Below, in pieces: positions 45,001-60,000 of a DNA stretch of 64,000 bases. The stretch comes from Acanthaster planci (Eukaryota; Echinodermata; Asteroidea; Valvatida; Acanthasteridae), in assembly GCF_001949145.1 (NCBI RefSeq), contig NW_019091355.1:4985038-5049037 (forward strand), read 5' to 3'. A program made the position numbers and the translations under genes. The stretch's first letter is position 1, and each line of letters starts with the position of its first letter. The notes under the pieces were generated by a model, which was not told the DNA's origin, did not search any database, and saw nothing but the letters and a program-made list of their open reading frames with translations.

Positions 45001-48000
45001 TGGAAAAATTTGCTTAACTTAGTGACGCAAGAGAGACTGTGAAATGTTTGCTATGCAATACGCTTACCGAAAAACACATTTTTGTGTTATAAAAATTTGC
45101 TTAATGGTAAGCAATGCCGCAAAATTGGGTGCAGGAATTGCTTGCAAACAGAGAATCCTCACTTGTCAACCGCGTCCCGACCCACCGACTGAATCCGCCA
45201 GTCTGGCTGCCTGGTTGTTAATTGGTATCTGCTCTGTGCAAGAACAAAGAGATAGCATTTTTTTCCATAGCAACAATGCCCCTTTGGTAGGAACTCCTTG
45301 CCTGCACGAACAGGTTCATTCGAGCGTGGTGCAAGCCACACTGAACATGTCTACCCAATTTGATATTTGTTACCCACGCAAATATCCACGCTGAAAATAT
45401 CTCATCAATAGATGGCACATTTCAAGGGACAACAGCCTTGTGCTATGTGGAGAAACGTTGGTAGAATCAAACACAGCACAGAAATGATCAGATATCACTT
45501 TCTGAAAGAGTGAAAGCCTAGAGAACAAAATCGAAGACCAAATATCAAAAGAAAAATCTGCTAAGGTCTTCAACCAAGATTAGTACCTAGAATGAATATG
45601 GACCCAACTGAATCAACACCTGGACTGAGGGGGTGAAGAAGATCAAGTGAACTGGGTACTGGTGTAAATAAAAGTAACAGCCTCAAGGATGCTCAATGAG
45701 GTTTTACATGGTGATATAAAGATTGAAGCAGCCCCCAGCCATCAGCACAGTCTAGCAACTCGTGTAAATATTGTTACAAGGGGGAAGGCTTTCAACTGGA
45801 ATATTGAGGGGATGCCTGAGCACTGGTTGGTGTAGCCCTGGGGTGTATGCAGCCTCACTAATTAGGTACCTTGTCTTTTGTTGCTTAACCGGGCTTTGTA
45901 CAATGACCTGGGTGAAAGCAGCACCGCGGGGCCAAAGTGGGCGTAACTTGTCTGCACGCTCTCCTGACTGTTAGGGTGTAACAGCCCAAAGGATTTTAAA
46001 CATGGTTTATGAGGAAATCTGTCCTTAGGCCGAGGGAGGGGTGAAGTCTCAGCTGTCTGGGCCCTTCAGTTATACTGGCATAAAAAGGCTTCTAAGTGAG
46101 ATTTATTGAGATGGAAACCTGTATGTGAGAAATACAATTCTACTGTCTCCCGATTCCTAGGTCCTTGCGTAATGAGATGCAGTTTGCTTGATGTTCAGTT
46201 TAGGGATCCACGGTACGTTATCATCCACTTGGGTTTGACACCGAAGTTGATTACCACTGTGACAGGCAAAATGGGGGTCAAAAAAGAGCGATTGTCCCTG
46301 TGTGCCATATATGCTGCACAATGCTACTATCCATGGCGTAATGCTTCTAGGAGAGCTTTACTCAAATGAGAACATGAATGGTTGCCCATGTCGAAATAGA
46401 CAATTTAATGTAGTTATTACATGAAATGTTTTCCTTCACGCTAAACACTCCTTAATCCTCCAATTTCAAAATGAGTTGGGGTTAGGGTTAAGTCCTCTCC
46501 TAATATGATTATACTGACACTGAGTCCAAGGATTACACTTGAAATCAAGTAAATGGATGATCTTGTTTTGTTCATCATCAAAAGTGATGCAGTAAATTTT
46601 ACCTTCGGTTTTGACATTGGCAGAAGATATTACAGCATGTCCGTCTGTGTCTCTATGCTACACTGCGCATGACTGTTCCTGGCAAGTGAACTCCAGAAAT
46701 GCTGTGTGTCCATATCATCATAAAATGAGCAATTAGCTTGGTGCTCACAATGAACCCAACCAAAGAAAAATTTACCCACTTGAAATCAGACTTGGGCACG
46801 ACTGAGGTTGCCAGCATGCAGTTGTTACCCTAAGATCCACTGGGGAATACCCAGATTGAGTATCAGCGCCAGTCCCCCCCCCCACCCAACCTGAGGAAGT
46901 TCAGTCTAGCAACACCAGGCCTGGTGTGCAAGCCAGGATCCCCCACTCGTGTTTTAAGAAGTTTAAAAAAAAAAAAAAATCAGTCATCGCCACTGTATAA
47001 AAGTTTGATCACTGGTAGGAAATGCATGATTCCTTTTCACCTTAGATATGGGTTTGAACACCTTTTCATGTTAAGTGTCTTTGTCACCTCTGTTGGAGTA
47101 AGTTTCACTCCCTTCAAAAAGGGAGTCACGCAGGCTTAACTTTCCAGGAGAACCTGATGATAAGCAGGTGTAAACTAAACAACAGCCTCCTCTGCTGATT
47201 GATAGGAAAAACTGACAACAAATCCCAACAAATGGAGGGGAATGCAGAGACGGGCCCAAGCTTTTAGTTACCGTTAATTCTTCTGTTATTCCTCTCTTTT
47301 TATTTTCTTATCAATGATGGGTACATGCTTCATTCCCTCTCAGAATAACCTTGCCAGCAAGAATGCCAAACAAAGTAGTATGGTTAGAAATTCGGAAGAG
47401 TCTCACTTTTTTAGGGGGGGGGATCTCAATTGATGGAAGCTTTCAGTAAACTGGAAGGTTCTGCAAAAGTGTGTCAAGTTTTTGTGGCGAAATCTTTGAG
47501 GGGATAGACTGAGATTGGAGAATAACAGCCCTGTCCCACCTCATGGCAACACAAGCAATTTTAGCAAAGACCTTCGAATGCAAGATGCTGGGACTGTATC
47601 CAATATTTCACCAGGGAGGGAAACATGGTAACTAGTTTGTTTGATATTACCAGCCCTAAGCCTCATATCACGTCAGTATAACTTTGGAAACTGTGAACAA
47701 AAAGTCTCATAAAAGCACTCACTGAGGCACATACAGGTACATACTGTATAACTTGTCTCAATTTCTAGCTTTCAAAATGTGTATCTATGTACATGTAGTT
47801 TGCAACTTTGTTGATGTTCTTCCAGGAGCAGAAGTTCCAAGGACACATTTTTATTTAGAGGTTGCATGCACATATTCAGATTACTGAAATAAAGATCCCC
47901 AATTAAACAATCCCCATTTAAACAAAGGTAGCTCCTTGAAAATTCTATTGACTACACGTCACAAAGGGGATGAAGGACCAGAGATTATACCTGGGTAAAA

Positions 48001-51000
48001 GACCATGGATGAGTAAGTCCTGACATTTTCCTGGGGAATAAGTGCCCCACGAATGTCCGACCTCCCCCCCCCAAAAAAAAAGAAACTACTGCCTTCAATT
48101 ATCAGAAAGGAACCACAGACCAACCAGGGTTAAGTGGCAAGAAAAGTCAATTAGGAAACCGGAAGACATGACAAATGTGGTGCCTGTCTCACTTTGACTT
48201 CCACTCCAATTTCAAAGTTGGGATGAGGGTGAGGGTGGGGGGGGGAAGCAACCACCACCTGTCCAGAAATGTGTGTTACATTACAAAGACATGGTGAAAC
48301 AGTCAGGGGAGTCTTGCTGGGAGAGGGAAAGAGGACATAAATGTACCTTAGCAGGTGGGAACGGGTCATAGGGGTATTACTCCACCCCCTCCCCCAACAC
48401 ACACACTCAGGTAGACAAGACAAGAAAAATAAAAGGTTTCATTGGAGTCAATACTTGCTGAGGAAGTGTCTTGGTAGTGTGGGTCCATATACTGGGAGCA
48501 GCAGCAAGGGATGTGCAACCCATGCAGTTACTAACGAAAGATTTGCTACTTGTAGCACCAGCTCACCTGTTTATGGCACAGAGCAAGTGTGGGTAGCTAT
48601 TTTTCATCAGAATGCGCACAAATGTCTCCACAAAGTGTGCAGATAGAGGCTAATTCCCCAGAGCTAAGCCCAGAAACTAGATAAGTTCCCAGAAAACATT
48701 TGCTTATGAAAAGCTGGGCATCAGCTTAAATGTCACATGATGCATGCATATTGCTTGTAACTGGCTCTCATTTGACTTTTGCTCAGTATGTAGCCTAAAT
48801 CTGTTCCATTAAATTACCGTAAGCCCAGAGCACATCCAAGGGTTTTTCACACTTCCTGTTGTTAATGAACACGTAGGGGATTTTCCAATTTCTGCATACA
48901 AGCCTTTAAGTACACATGCCAGCCTATGCCTACTCCACATAAACATTTGGGCCTCTGCTTGACTATCCTTTTTGCAATACTGACAAACGAGGGACAAAAT
49001 TGGTGAAGTTGGCAATTGAAAAAAAAAAAACGACTTGAAAACAGGTACATTCCTGGATTTTTTTACAACACACAAGCAGAGTTTCCAAGTAGTCTTAATT
49101 TTGCCGGTCCAAGCCAAAGCATGAATTCTGATACGAAAGGGACAAACAAAAGTGATGAAAAGGGAAACGAGTATTGGATTCAATCAACGGAATGAACAAA
49201 AAAGGGCTCCATAGCAGGAGAAATTCATTCTGTTACTCCTGCACTTACTTTTAAAGTCGTCAGTTGGCCGGACAAAAAATGATTTCACAAGTAAGATTAA
49301 TGTCCTTAAGCAGTGAAAACTACACCTGTCTGCAACATGATCTCCCCCACCATTGTCACAGCCATCATTATGCAACAGAGAAATGAAAGCACTTGTGAAC
49401 TGTAATGACAGTTCACACGAGTTAACTCAGAGTGCGTTGGCGGGGTCAGCCCACCTGGCCACACACTCACGCATGTTCGTCAAGATTATGTAAATTACGC
49501 ACGCATTGATGATTCTGCCCTGGCAAAGATTGCTGCACCATATGGAGCATTCTTCACACTTCAAAAGGGTGCAGGGAATCATATAAATGCAAAATACATA
49601 CACAGGGTCCTCCATGGTGGCAGGTACCACCCTGCATTCAGATGCACGGGGGGCTGTCGTAACTGTACACCGAGTCAATCCAATCATGGTCCGTGTTCCA
49701 ATGAACAACGGGTAGCAACCAGCCAACTGTCACTGCATGCAACAGCAACAACCATCCTCATCAATTCAGTCAGCCATATACACATTACTCACCAGAATAC
49801 GTCCTGCTAACCACTGGTAGCATAACAAAGGGAAATTCATCCTGCAAATCACCCAACAATCTGATCTGTGTATTCAAGTTCAAGGAAGAAACTGCCTACC
49901 CATTTTTACATGATACATGATACATTTTTACATGAGGTTTCAAGTGCTAACGTGCTACATACATGTACGCACAGAATTTCTACTAAAACTGGTAATGTTA
50001 ACAGTTCAAGTTAGCCATGACATAGTGTCACCATCGTCAAACTGACTCAACAATGGCAAGGAACAAATCCTTGACTCTTTTTCCAGGATGAGTGGTGTTC
50101 CTTTGTAATGCTACATGTGACATACTGACCTTGGTAAATACAAGAAGGATGCAGTGAGGTGTTTACACTTTGAACATTAGCCTTCGACAAAAATTTAGGA
50201 TGAGATGACAGATGCTCAAACGGATTAAATAAAGATGGAGAAATGCATCACTGCAATCACGGTGAAGAAATAGCACCATTCGCCGCCGGTGAAATTAATT
50301 ATCATCTGTGCTGGCATCTCTGATACAAGTCTAGGAGCATCCCCTTTCAAAATGGCATGTCATCTCCGATCTTCAACTACAAGTTATTCAATTATGATGA
50401 TGACGACTACCAAAGATACATGTACCCCTACGTACCATGTGGTCCGGCTCCCCGTCCTTCTTGCATCCCTGGCTGTGCTGACAACACTGGCAGTAGCACA
50501 GTACGCAGTCCACTCCATTGGGACTCTGGTGACTTGGATAGTCTGGCATCCACCATCTCAGATGTACCCGAGCCATCGCCCCTACCTCAATCAATTAAAA
50601 AGCTTCACAGACATACACACCCTGCACTGCTCAGGAGGGGCACACTGTTGCCATATCCTGTCTAATCAGCTTGTTAGTGCATAGAGCTGTCAAGTATATC
50701 TGCAGCACAAGTATTAAAAAATATATTCCTCAGAGGTGCTCAACTTATCATCGACATCTCAGAGCTACTATAGTAACTGCCTCACAAATTCTGTCAGGCA
50801 CCCACGTAGGAGAGATGATGAAGATATTTATAAATAGTCAGTTTACAGGATGGTTGTTTGCGAGGTGGGTTGACTTGTGCTGTGGGCCGGAGGAGTTGGG
50901 TCTTATTATGAGGCCTCATGCTGTCAGCTGATTGCCATTCCAGGCATGTTTGGGGCTCCAGGCTTGCTGGCTCACTCTACGTCCCGTCCCGTACCATCCG

Positions 51001-54000
51001 CGTTCTCTTCTTCCTTTCTCAGCTCGAGGTTAACTAATAATTCCTGGAAGCTATTCCTATCCCAGGGGGGTGGCAGGGGAGGGGGGTCACTGGGAGAACA
51101 AACAGGCAGATTGGATTTGGCACCTCTGCTCACAGTGCCAGGCAGGAATTACTAGTATAGTAATGAGTTTCTCGGTGGCTGTTTCATGTGCAAGTTCTCA
51201 GAATTCTTTTGAAAAGTCGTATTGACCGGGCAAATTAAAAACTGACTACCAAGAAGACTGAGGGAGAAGAAAAAAGTGTAAAGGGGAGTATAAAGTAAAA
51301 GTAATATAAAATGAAGCTACATGTATTCTAACAGACACTGCATTTTCTTCATACTTTCATTATATCAACATCAATTCATGTAAAATGATTTTCAAAAACA
51401 ATTTTACTACTGCTATTAAGGTAAAATGCTGAAATATTATATTTTCTCGACTACCGTTATCCTGTTTTTTACTTTGACAATGCATCACTTTAAATATCTA
51501 AAGAACTGAGAACAAACAGCCTACATAGTCACACTACTGAAAATATTGGAAAATATTACAAACGGGGAAAAAACCAACATGTTGATGTCTCGCAAGCCTT
51601 GTCAGCACCTTGTAATCAGCCTTGTCGTCAGTGTTCAAGTTTTACTCCAAAACTGAGGATAAAATTATATGCTTTACACAATTTTTGTGTGGTGACGTCT
51701 TCCTTCAGAGTGTCAAGAGTCTGAGAAATTCCTTGCATTAAATCCCTTCATCTTCCCTACAGATTCAGAACAGCCAAACAGATTTTTTTTTTTGTTTCAA
51801 TGCCGGTTTTAGTTAGGCAGAGAGATACATGGAGCTGTCATTAATTGTGGCCGTGGCAATATCAGAGGAGCTGCTGCTCTGTGATTGGTCACTGGGTTCT
51901 CAGCACGCACGTCCACTGTCAACTGGAGTCTGGCTGGGCCAAGTAAAAAGATAATGATGATGATGGTGACGGTGATGAAGAGTCCCCGTGGACGCTGCCT
52001 GGCAAACAGCCCCAAGACGTTGTTTCAAAGGCAACAGACCCACAGAGCCTCCCGATTTAAAAAGGTTGCATTTGGATGGCAACAATCTTGTCTTCTCCTT
52101 TTTTTAACCAAGTTTCATCATTAGTCAATGATGGAGATAAGTCTTCCGGCAATGCAATTTACTGGGATACCAAAATCGCTAGTAGTACGTTTTTCACCAT
52201 TCCTTGTGAGATTAGACGTTAGAGACACCGATTGACACATTAGGCAGAAATATCCTCAATTCAGCACCACACCCTTCTACATGTATTTCACAGCGAGTGA
52301 CCCCTACTTTAAAGACATGTTTGCATTTTACAACTGCTCATGTATATATTTCTACAGTTGTTTCCTCTTCCTGAAATGAATCCCATTTCATTGTTGCTGC
52401 GTCAAAAAATGTTTGGATTAAAGTTTAAGACAACAAAGTGCGTATCTAAGGGAAAACAGAATTTAGCACCAACCTGATTTGCATTTTGATTGTGCCTTAT
52501 TGACATACTATGTCCAACCGTACTTGTCCCTAATCCTCAGTGACCGTGACATATGCTCATCTGTCCAAGCTGCTAATAAACCAGGAGAAATAAATCATCA
52601 CCAATGACAAATTCTCTATTTACATTTCTGACGAGTACAAGATGCTTAGCATAGTTGAATCATCTCACTAAAGCCTCGGCCAACAGGGCAGAGAATACAG
52701 AGAGTGGGGGGGGGACTTGAGGAAAAAAAACCAAAAGAGAAATTTGCAATCTGTTGTAATCTTATCCCTGATGAAGCAAGCGCTCCATTGACCACAAACG
52801 TACCCCAAGGTAACGGAAAATGAGGCAGCTGATGTCGCATCTCTCAACCTTCCAGAGAGATTCCTACGGTCATTACACTTATCCCTCGTCATAGCCACAA
52901 TCGCTCTTCCTTTCTCGGCAGCCGAGCTCAAAATAGACCGCAGATGGCCAATCCAAAATATCTCCTTGGACGTAAACAGCCTGGGAAGAAGCCTAACGAC
53001 GTGATCTCCTTTGGGCTGGTGATGTCACTTTTTTCGGCATGGTGGTTTTCAGTGTGTTGGCTTGAGAGAAATGATCCACAAGTTAAGCCACATGGTTCCC
53101 TGGAAGCATGCCCATACTTTCGTGAAGCTGGTTTCAATACACCTTGGGAATAAATACCAAACAGAGCAGCAAAGAAAAACACTGGAGTGGCATTCCTTTT
53201 TTCAATACATTGTATCGCATAAGTATTTATATTACATTCCTTATCTCGTTCATTACATGCATAAATCTGATTTTGCAGACTGAAGGAAAACTTCATCTTT
53301 TCAAAGACAGACAAAACAGTATGTGTGATTAAATCAATACAAATCAAACAGCATTACATGGAGACAAAAAGCAGAAACTAACCATGCATACACCACAGTG
53401 TACAATTTATTTTAAGAGCCAGACTGTTCCCAGGAATATCAAGCAAACATTCAGTTTAACAAGCGCAACCTGCTTTGAGTTTCATGGAAAAAATTACTGA
53501 ACTATTACAGTGCTTTGTGAACATACATATTTTAATTTAATTCAATTTAATAGGGGTACTGGTTCCTACCTCCATGGTAAGGCCTACTGAACTTGGTATA
53601 ATGAGCAAGCTGCCCAGCAAGAACTATCCTCAAGGCAACAATCTTTCATCCATATACTCTATTTTGACAACCCAACTACAACCTGCCCGAGGTCACCAAA
53701 CATGCTGTTGCCATGGAGACTGACCACATCAAAGGCATTCCTGCTCAGTTAACAGGAAGCTGATAAATGTCACCCACTTGGGGAGGGGGGTTCAAGCTCT
53801 TGAAGTGTCCAGACACTAAGTCAGTGCTCTAGGAACACCAAAGTCCAATTTAAACATGAGGGGGGGAGAACCACCCAACCCTCACCCTCCCATGAGTGCC
53901 CTTGTCATTTCCCAAGAGCCTTCTCAACATCATCACACTGTTCTAAAAATCTAAGGGAGGAGTTGAAATTTCATGACAGATGTATCCTGTTTTCCCTTCA

Positions 54001-57000
54001 CCATTTTTTTTTAAAGTTTCCTCAATATTTCTTCCAAATATCAGTGAATTCTGAAAAAAAAATTGCTATTTTACTTTCAATCCCAAAGAGAATTTTAATT
54101 TGCATAAATATGTATCATTCAACAAAAGAAAACACTCTCAAGCTTGAAAACATTATTTTTCCCAAAAGGATAAAATAAAATGCCAAATTTGTCTTTCATT
54201 TGATGAAGTAGTAGAAAGACTTAAATATTCAAAGCTAGTTCATACTTCCTAAGATCTGATACAGGTGTCTAGAAGAGGTGTGAGAAAATGCTGCCTTCCT
54301 GTACCGCCCCTTTAACATTCCAACCACAAAATATCAAAACCAACCTTTTTTAGGGAGATTTTAGCACGATTACTCATGCTTCCCTGACCAAAACCCAACA
54401 TCTCACAAAGTTCCTGGTGGAGCAAATACTTTACATAGTCTGCAAAGCACAGACAACAGGAATGGATGTCTGACTTGGCTGACCATGACTCAGCATGTAC
54501 AAATCCTGGAATCAGATACCACCCAGCAAGCTCATGCACCTGTGAAACCTGGGCCCTGTAGTGGGGTAGTGACTGCCTGGCAAGGGTGCAAGCTGCCTAC
54601 CAGAGAGGTAAACAGGGTTATAAATTATACCAGGAGGGCTGTCTTCCAAAAACTCCAAGTTATCCCACCAAAGTGCTGATTCATACTTACACATATTGAA
54701 CTTCCTCTTACATTTTGCCACGTGGTAGTGTTACTGCTGAAATCATTTAAATTACTGTTTGTCAATAACTAATCAGTTTGAAAACCATTTAAGGCCAATG
54801 AATTACCCTATTTACATATGTTAAAGAAAAGAAAACACTAAAAGCAAATTTTAAACACATTTATCAGAAGCCCTGGTGGGGGGATGCTTTTTGGAATTTT
54901 CCTCAATTTATGAAGATTTTTTTCTCTCAATTTTTGAAAGATTTGCTGAATTGTTTATTATTTATTAAAACTTGATTGCATATTTCTTTCAAAACACCTG
55001 CTAAAGAAAGTTCTCTTTTGGAGTGAAGAAGGGAGGGGAAAACACCACACAGTCCCCAGCTGAAAAGATCAATTCCATTGTACATCGGACACTGTACAGA
55101 AGGTACAAGATACAAAATGCAGTCATTCCATATTGATAATGACTCACTCCAGGCAGCCAGCATTTGTCAAATTGAAAACCAGAGACCTAAGATTTTTTTA
55201 CATCCACAGTGTCGCAGGAGGAACTCAATGACTTAATATTCCTCATGATCAGATGATCAGCGTTCTTGTGACAACAGACTGTTAAAATAACTCCTGACGA
55301 CATCACACTAAATCTTGCTTGTGTCCCTGAGACTACACAATGTAAATGAAAAATTGTAGGGTTTTTGTTGCCTTTCCAATATATTTCAGCAGATTTACAT
55401 GTACTCATCAGTACTTTTGATTCTCCATACATTTACACCAAAATAATTTCATTTCATCTCCACCCCAGACTGCACCACTGAACACCTTTAGTTACCCCCA
55501 TACAATTAAAGTTTTATTGTTCGGGTATTTCATTGTATTGATCTTACATTGTTTTGAAGCATCACAGTAAAATGAGGTAGACAGGGTCACTTGCATTTTA
55601 TTGATGTACATGTACCCTCAAATGACTGAAGTAAGTTTTACAAGCTCTCAACTTTATGAGATATTTGTGTATATTAGGCTAGTGAAAATACAGTGTAATG
55701 CAGCCCCATTTAATTAAATCATTATTTAGTGTTGAGTCAAACCAACAACTTGAAAAAATACCCTCTTTATTCTGGATGTTGACACATAATGGCCAATCAG
55801 CATCTGTAGGTTTTGCACTAGCTCTGTTCATATTTGTGGAGTGATGTTCTGCACAGACAAGCATGCAAATGCGTGTATCATGGACAAGGATTCTAAGACA
55901 TCTAAACTGTTTGTTTGCTACTTCTGTAGTGCTTGCATACAGCCAGGCCATATAAATGTAGCGGAGAAATTACAGAAAGCTAGTGTGCAAAATCATATTG
56001 GACTCGGAAGATTTAGCACCATTGGGGTCAATGTACTGGTCATTCTGTCATAGCAATGAAAGTAAGACGGACAAAAAAGGACAGATGTAGTAGCACCTCC
56101 CCACCACCGCGGGGGGAAAAAAAAATGTGTTATCTCTGGCAGACGAGTAACGAACAGGAAACAACAAGTGATTGGTCACAAAGCCAAAACCGAACTACCT
56201 GGGCAGTGGTCAAGCAGTCTTGACCAGTTCTTGACCGTAAACCGAAAGATGATCACTGACCAGATCCTCCCACACTCCGATGTCAATGACCCGGTAGAAG
56301 GAAGGAGACCAATAGGTGTCTGGCGGTCAGGGTTCAATTACTGGGTTCAATTAGGTGGAAAGTAAACAGGCTGTTGTGACAAGTGATACTGGAGAAAAGG
56401 GAAGGGGCATTGCTTGGCGCTTATTAGGTACCTGTACATGTACCAGTGGTGTGTCCAGGTTGAGGGTGGGTGGGGGAGAAAAAAATGGGTACATTTTTCT
56501 TGACAATTACTGTGCATTTTTTTAATCCATGAAGCAATCATCACCACCACTCCACCCCCAAAAAGAAAGCAAGACAGGTGGTAGTAGTTCTGAAGACTTT
56601 CAATTCCTAAAAAGAAAAAGGATCAGAGGCAAAGTCTACACCTACACTGTTTTTCTGCCATACACTTCACAGGATTTTTTTAAAGCAAAATAAAAATCCC
56701 AGTGCAGTATTCCACACCAAAGAGTCTATTTAGAGCAAAGAAATGTCTATGGGTACTTGTTTCACTTCACTTTTCTGTATGTCACGTTATTAAATTAACA
56801 AAAGGTGTTATCACGAACACAGAGGACTGCACGATGGTGCAGTGGTGCTGATGTAAAATTACACCAGAAACAGATTTAATAATATGCAGGCTGCTTTGCT
56901 GAGCTTTTGTACAATTCCCAAAAGCGTCAACTTCATGAGGAAATCTTTATATGGGTCCAAGGTGAGACACACAGACCAAAATTGACATCTGTTTTCCTGA

Positions 57001-60000
57001 CCTGGCCAGCTTATTTATTTTCCACAACACATGAAGTTCACACAGACAAAAGAATGGTGTATGGAACCACTTTCCATTTACATGTAGCTGAGATGGCATG
57101 CTTGACATGGATGTAGGAAGGGGGGCCCCAGGGGGCCAGTGGCCCCCCCCAAAAAAATATAGTAGGGGGGCCGGGCCCCCCTTATAGAGTTCTATAATTT
57201 GCATTCTCAGAGGGGAAGTTTTTGAGTGGATAGTTTTTGTAGCAGTGTGTGATAATTTTACTTAGATCACATTGGAAATTGGAAATTTTAATATTCACTT
57301 TCAATCAGGATCTTTCAATTCCTGCCCCTTCCGTGCCCAGTAACAACGACGAGTCCCACGGCATTTCACGCAGTACGCAAACAAGCCGCATCACAGGCTG
57401 TGTTAATGTCCAAAAGAGGTTTCCAGAGCTCACGGCACAGTCTATTTTCTCGGTGACTCCACGTATTTCCAATGGAGCAAAGCCACAGACCTAACTCTAA
57501 TTAAACAACAGATTAAGGCAAAGTAAGATCGTGTTCAGTATGACTGCTCATTTTGGGGCTTTCCTCAAGTAAATAAAAGTTTTACTGGAACATATCCCCA
57601 TACTATTTTAAACTTAAAGATTTAAAGCTCGTGCATGGCATCAAGTTTGTGATGTCATCTGAGGCAAAGCTTTAACATCGCAGCTGGTTTGTGCACAAAA
57701 ATTAAAGGATGCTTTTCTTAATAGGAAAACTCCACTAATGAGTGTTCAGACTTTCCAATACTGATTTTAAGGTGACCGTCATCATCCCCATCGGCAAATG
57801 TGGGTTCTTGAGTTTATGTTTCATGCGTCCGTGAGACACTCTTCCTCTTACAAGTTTACCAAACATCACCGTCATAATGTGCAGTTTAAGATATGTCATT
57901 TTTGAAAATTTAATTATTACATCAGATCTTACAATAATCAACTTATCTTTTTTTAACCTATCAAACATGGATTTGAAAGGCTGAAATTTCAACATACCGA
58001 TTGCTCAAATGATATTTCAGTGAGGTTTATGCATCGTGCAGTACAGAGCACAAAACCTTACACAAACTTGCCGACCCCACACCATACAGGTTTCACGCTA
58101 CATGCTCACAATCACATGCATTGGACTCCTCACAAAGATACATGTATTTCATTATCTGGTCCCCCCCAGTAGAATCACACGTGCCTGCTTGAGACACAAA
58201 GTTTCGTCAAGACTATTTCAATTCTTATGCCATAACAAGTCCAGAGGAAACACATACCACTTGTAACAATGCATAACTGTCAATGAAGTACTAAAACTCG
58301 CCGAAATGCCTTCTGAAATCTACCTTTTCAGCAGAAGTTGCAATGTGATGCTGTCTTGAAAAATTATTGCAGTTGGTAAAATTTAAATTGTAGTTTCCCT
58401 TGTAAAAAAAAAAATGGGACACACAAAGTTACAGTGCATACTTGATATTGATTAAGAAAGTGTTATATGTACAAAGTAACTTGCTGTAACACAATTGTGA
58501 ATGGAGAATAGTTGATACATGTACTAAGTCTGTTTCGCATCAACACCACACATTTTAGAGCCTAGCAAATTTCAAATCTAGGAAGTTTTGTCCCACTTAG
58601 TTCTCAAAATGATGGGTCTGACCACATGCTTTTTTTGACTTCAATCTTTTTCAAAATAGTAAATCAGTAGCTTTTTCTGAAAGTGAAAACTGTGGTTAAT
58701 GAAGTCATACTGAAAAAAAAAAATTGCGGCCTTGCAGTTTTAACAATCTCTTCAAAGTGCACACTCGTGGGTATTTCCTAGTTGAACTGCTTAAACAAGG
58801 AATGACCCATGGATGCAACTGATGTCAGAGATTCACGTAAGCAGAGCCAGTATGATGCAAATGACCTGTATAAAAGATGAGCCCACTGAGAACCCACCCT
58901 CGCCAGGGGGGTAGAACACTGTTGGCTTGAATGTCACCCGAGGTCTGTGCATTTGCAGCGGGACGTGAGCGTTTGTTCAGGAGTAAACCAACACATGTTC
59001 CTGCACTTTTGAAGGTACTCACAAGCAATGATGCACCCATACTCCTCGTTCAAAAATGCACTCTCTCCAGAGAAGTTAATGAGGATTTTACCCCAAGATG
59101 TCAATTGTCATTTGTTACTTTCTGTACCTCAGAAATCAAAACAATATGGCGTCTGGCTGACTAGCACCTCCCGAATGCAGATATTGAAAAATGGAAAGAA
59201 TCACCAATACAATCCTGAAATGCACAGATAACCAAATCCCTTGATCTTCTCTGGCCGGCCTGTGCATGTACACATGTACAAAAAACAACATCTTTGTCTA
59301 GCGATGATCCAAGCCTTTTTCAGCAAGCTTCACTTACCTTTTTGCTGTCATCTTTGGGTGTTTTCTCCTTGGTGAGTGTTCCAAATATGCTTGGCTGAAA
59401 AAAAGAAAAAGGCACAGGCCAATGTACGTTATGATAGTGTGGTTAAAGAAAGTAAGAAAACGTTACATGTACTGACAAGAGAATCAAGTGATCTTCTCTG
59501 TCAGCCCGGGATTTCTTGGCAAGTTGAAGAAAGGATCCAAACTATGAGTTTTTATGACCTGCCTTCAAGGACCTGGACTTCAGTGGAGCTCTGGTGATGA
59601 GAAGCCTTAACATGGAACGAGACTGAATCACAAGTTATTTAAAACGAAAGTAAATGGATGTAACCTGGGGGCTAACTTGGTCAGGAAGTGCACTCATTTA
59701 AAAGAGCATTCGATTCTGACTCAAATTTACTTTGAAAGAATGTAAGCGCACACACACACGATCGTCAAAGCCCATTCAGTAACGGATGCTTGCATCTTCG
59801 TGTCAAGCATGTACATGCGATTTTGAATGAACTGCTTACATTCAAATGAAGTCTTGTCTGCTTCGTTGGGCTTGTGGGAGATAACTATGATGTGTGCATA
59901 CTGCAAGTACATGCAAATGTGTTTATTTGGCAATCGTGGACGTTCCTATTGTCCTCTTTTGTTCATACTTCAACTTTTTTGGAAGGCGTACATGTTTGGC

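Larger units (their letters stand above)
41732..59337 (-). other. RASGEF1 intron (17.6 kb)
   Basis: Between the 19-codon exon and the PQT exon. Seen: an AC run at 43801-43813, a weak exon candidate at 49793-49840, a plus-strand stretch open in two frames at 50289-50684, GAT-rich sequence near 51950, and a G/C-block repeat at 57117-57182. Otherwise unstructured. Confidence 0.7.

Noticed and set aside
45064-45080. ATG followed by four codons and a GTAAGC donor on the minus strand
   Set aside because: Too short to distinguish from chance; it shows that ATG-to-donor arrangements in phase 0 occur randomly.
52928-53347. 139-codon minus-strand frame
   Set aside because: No domain, no supporting splice or start signals; composition resembles intron.
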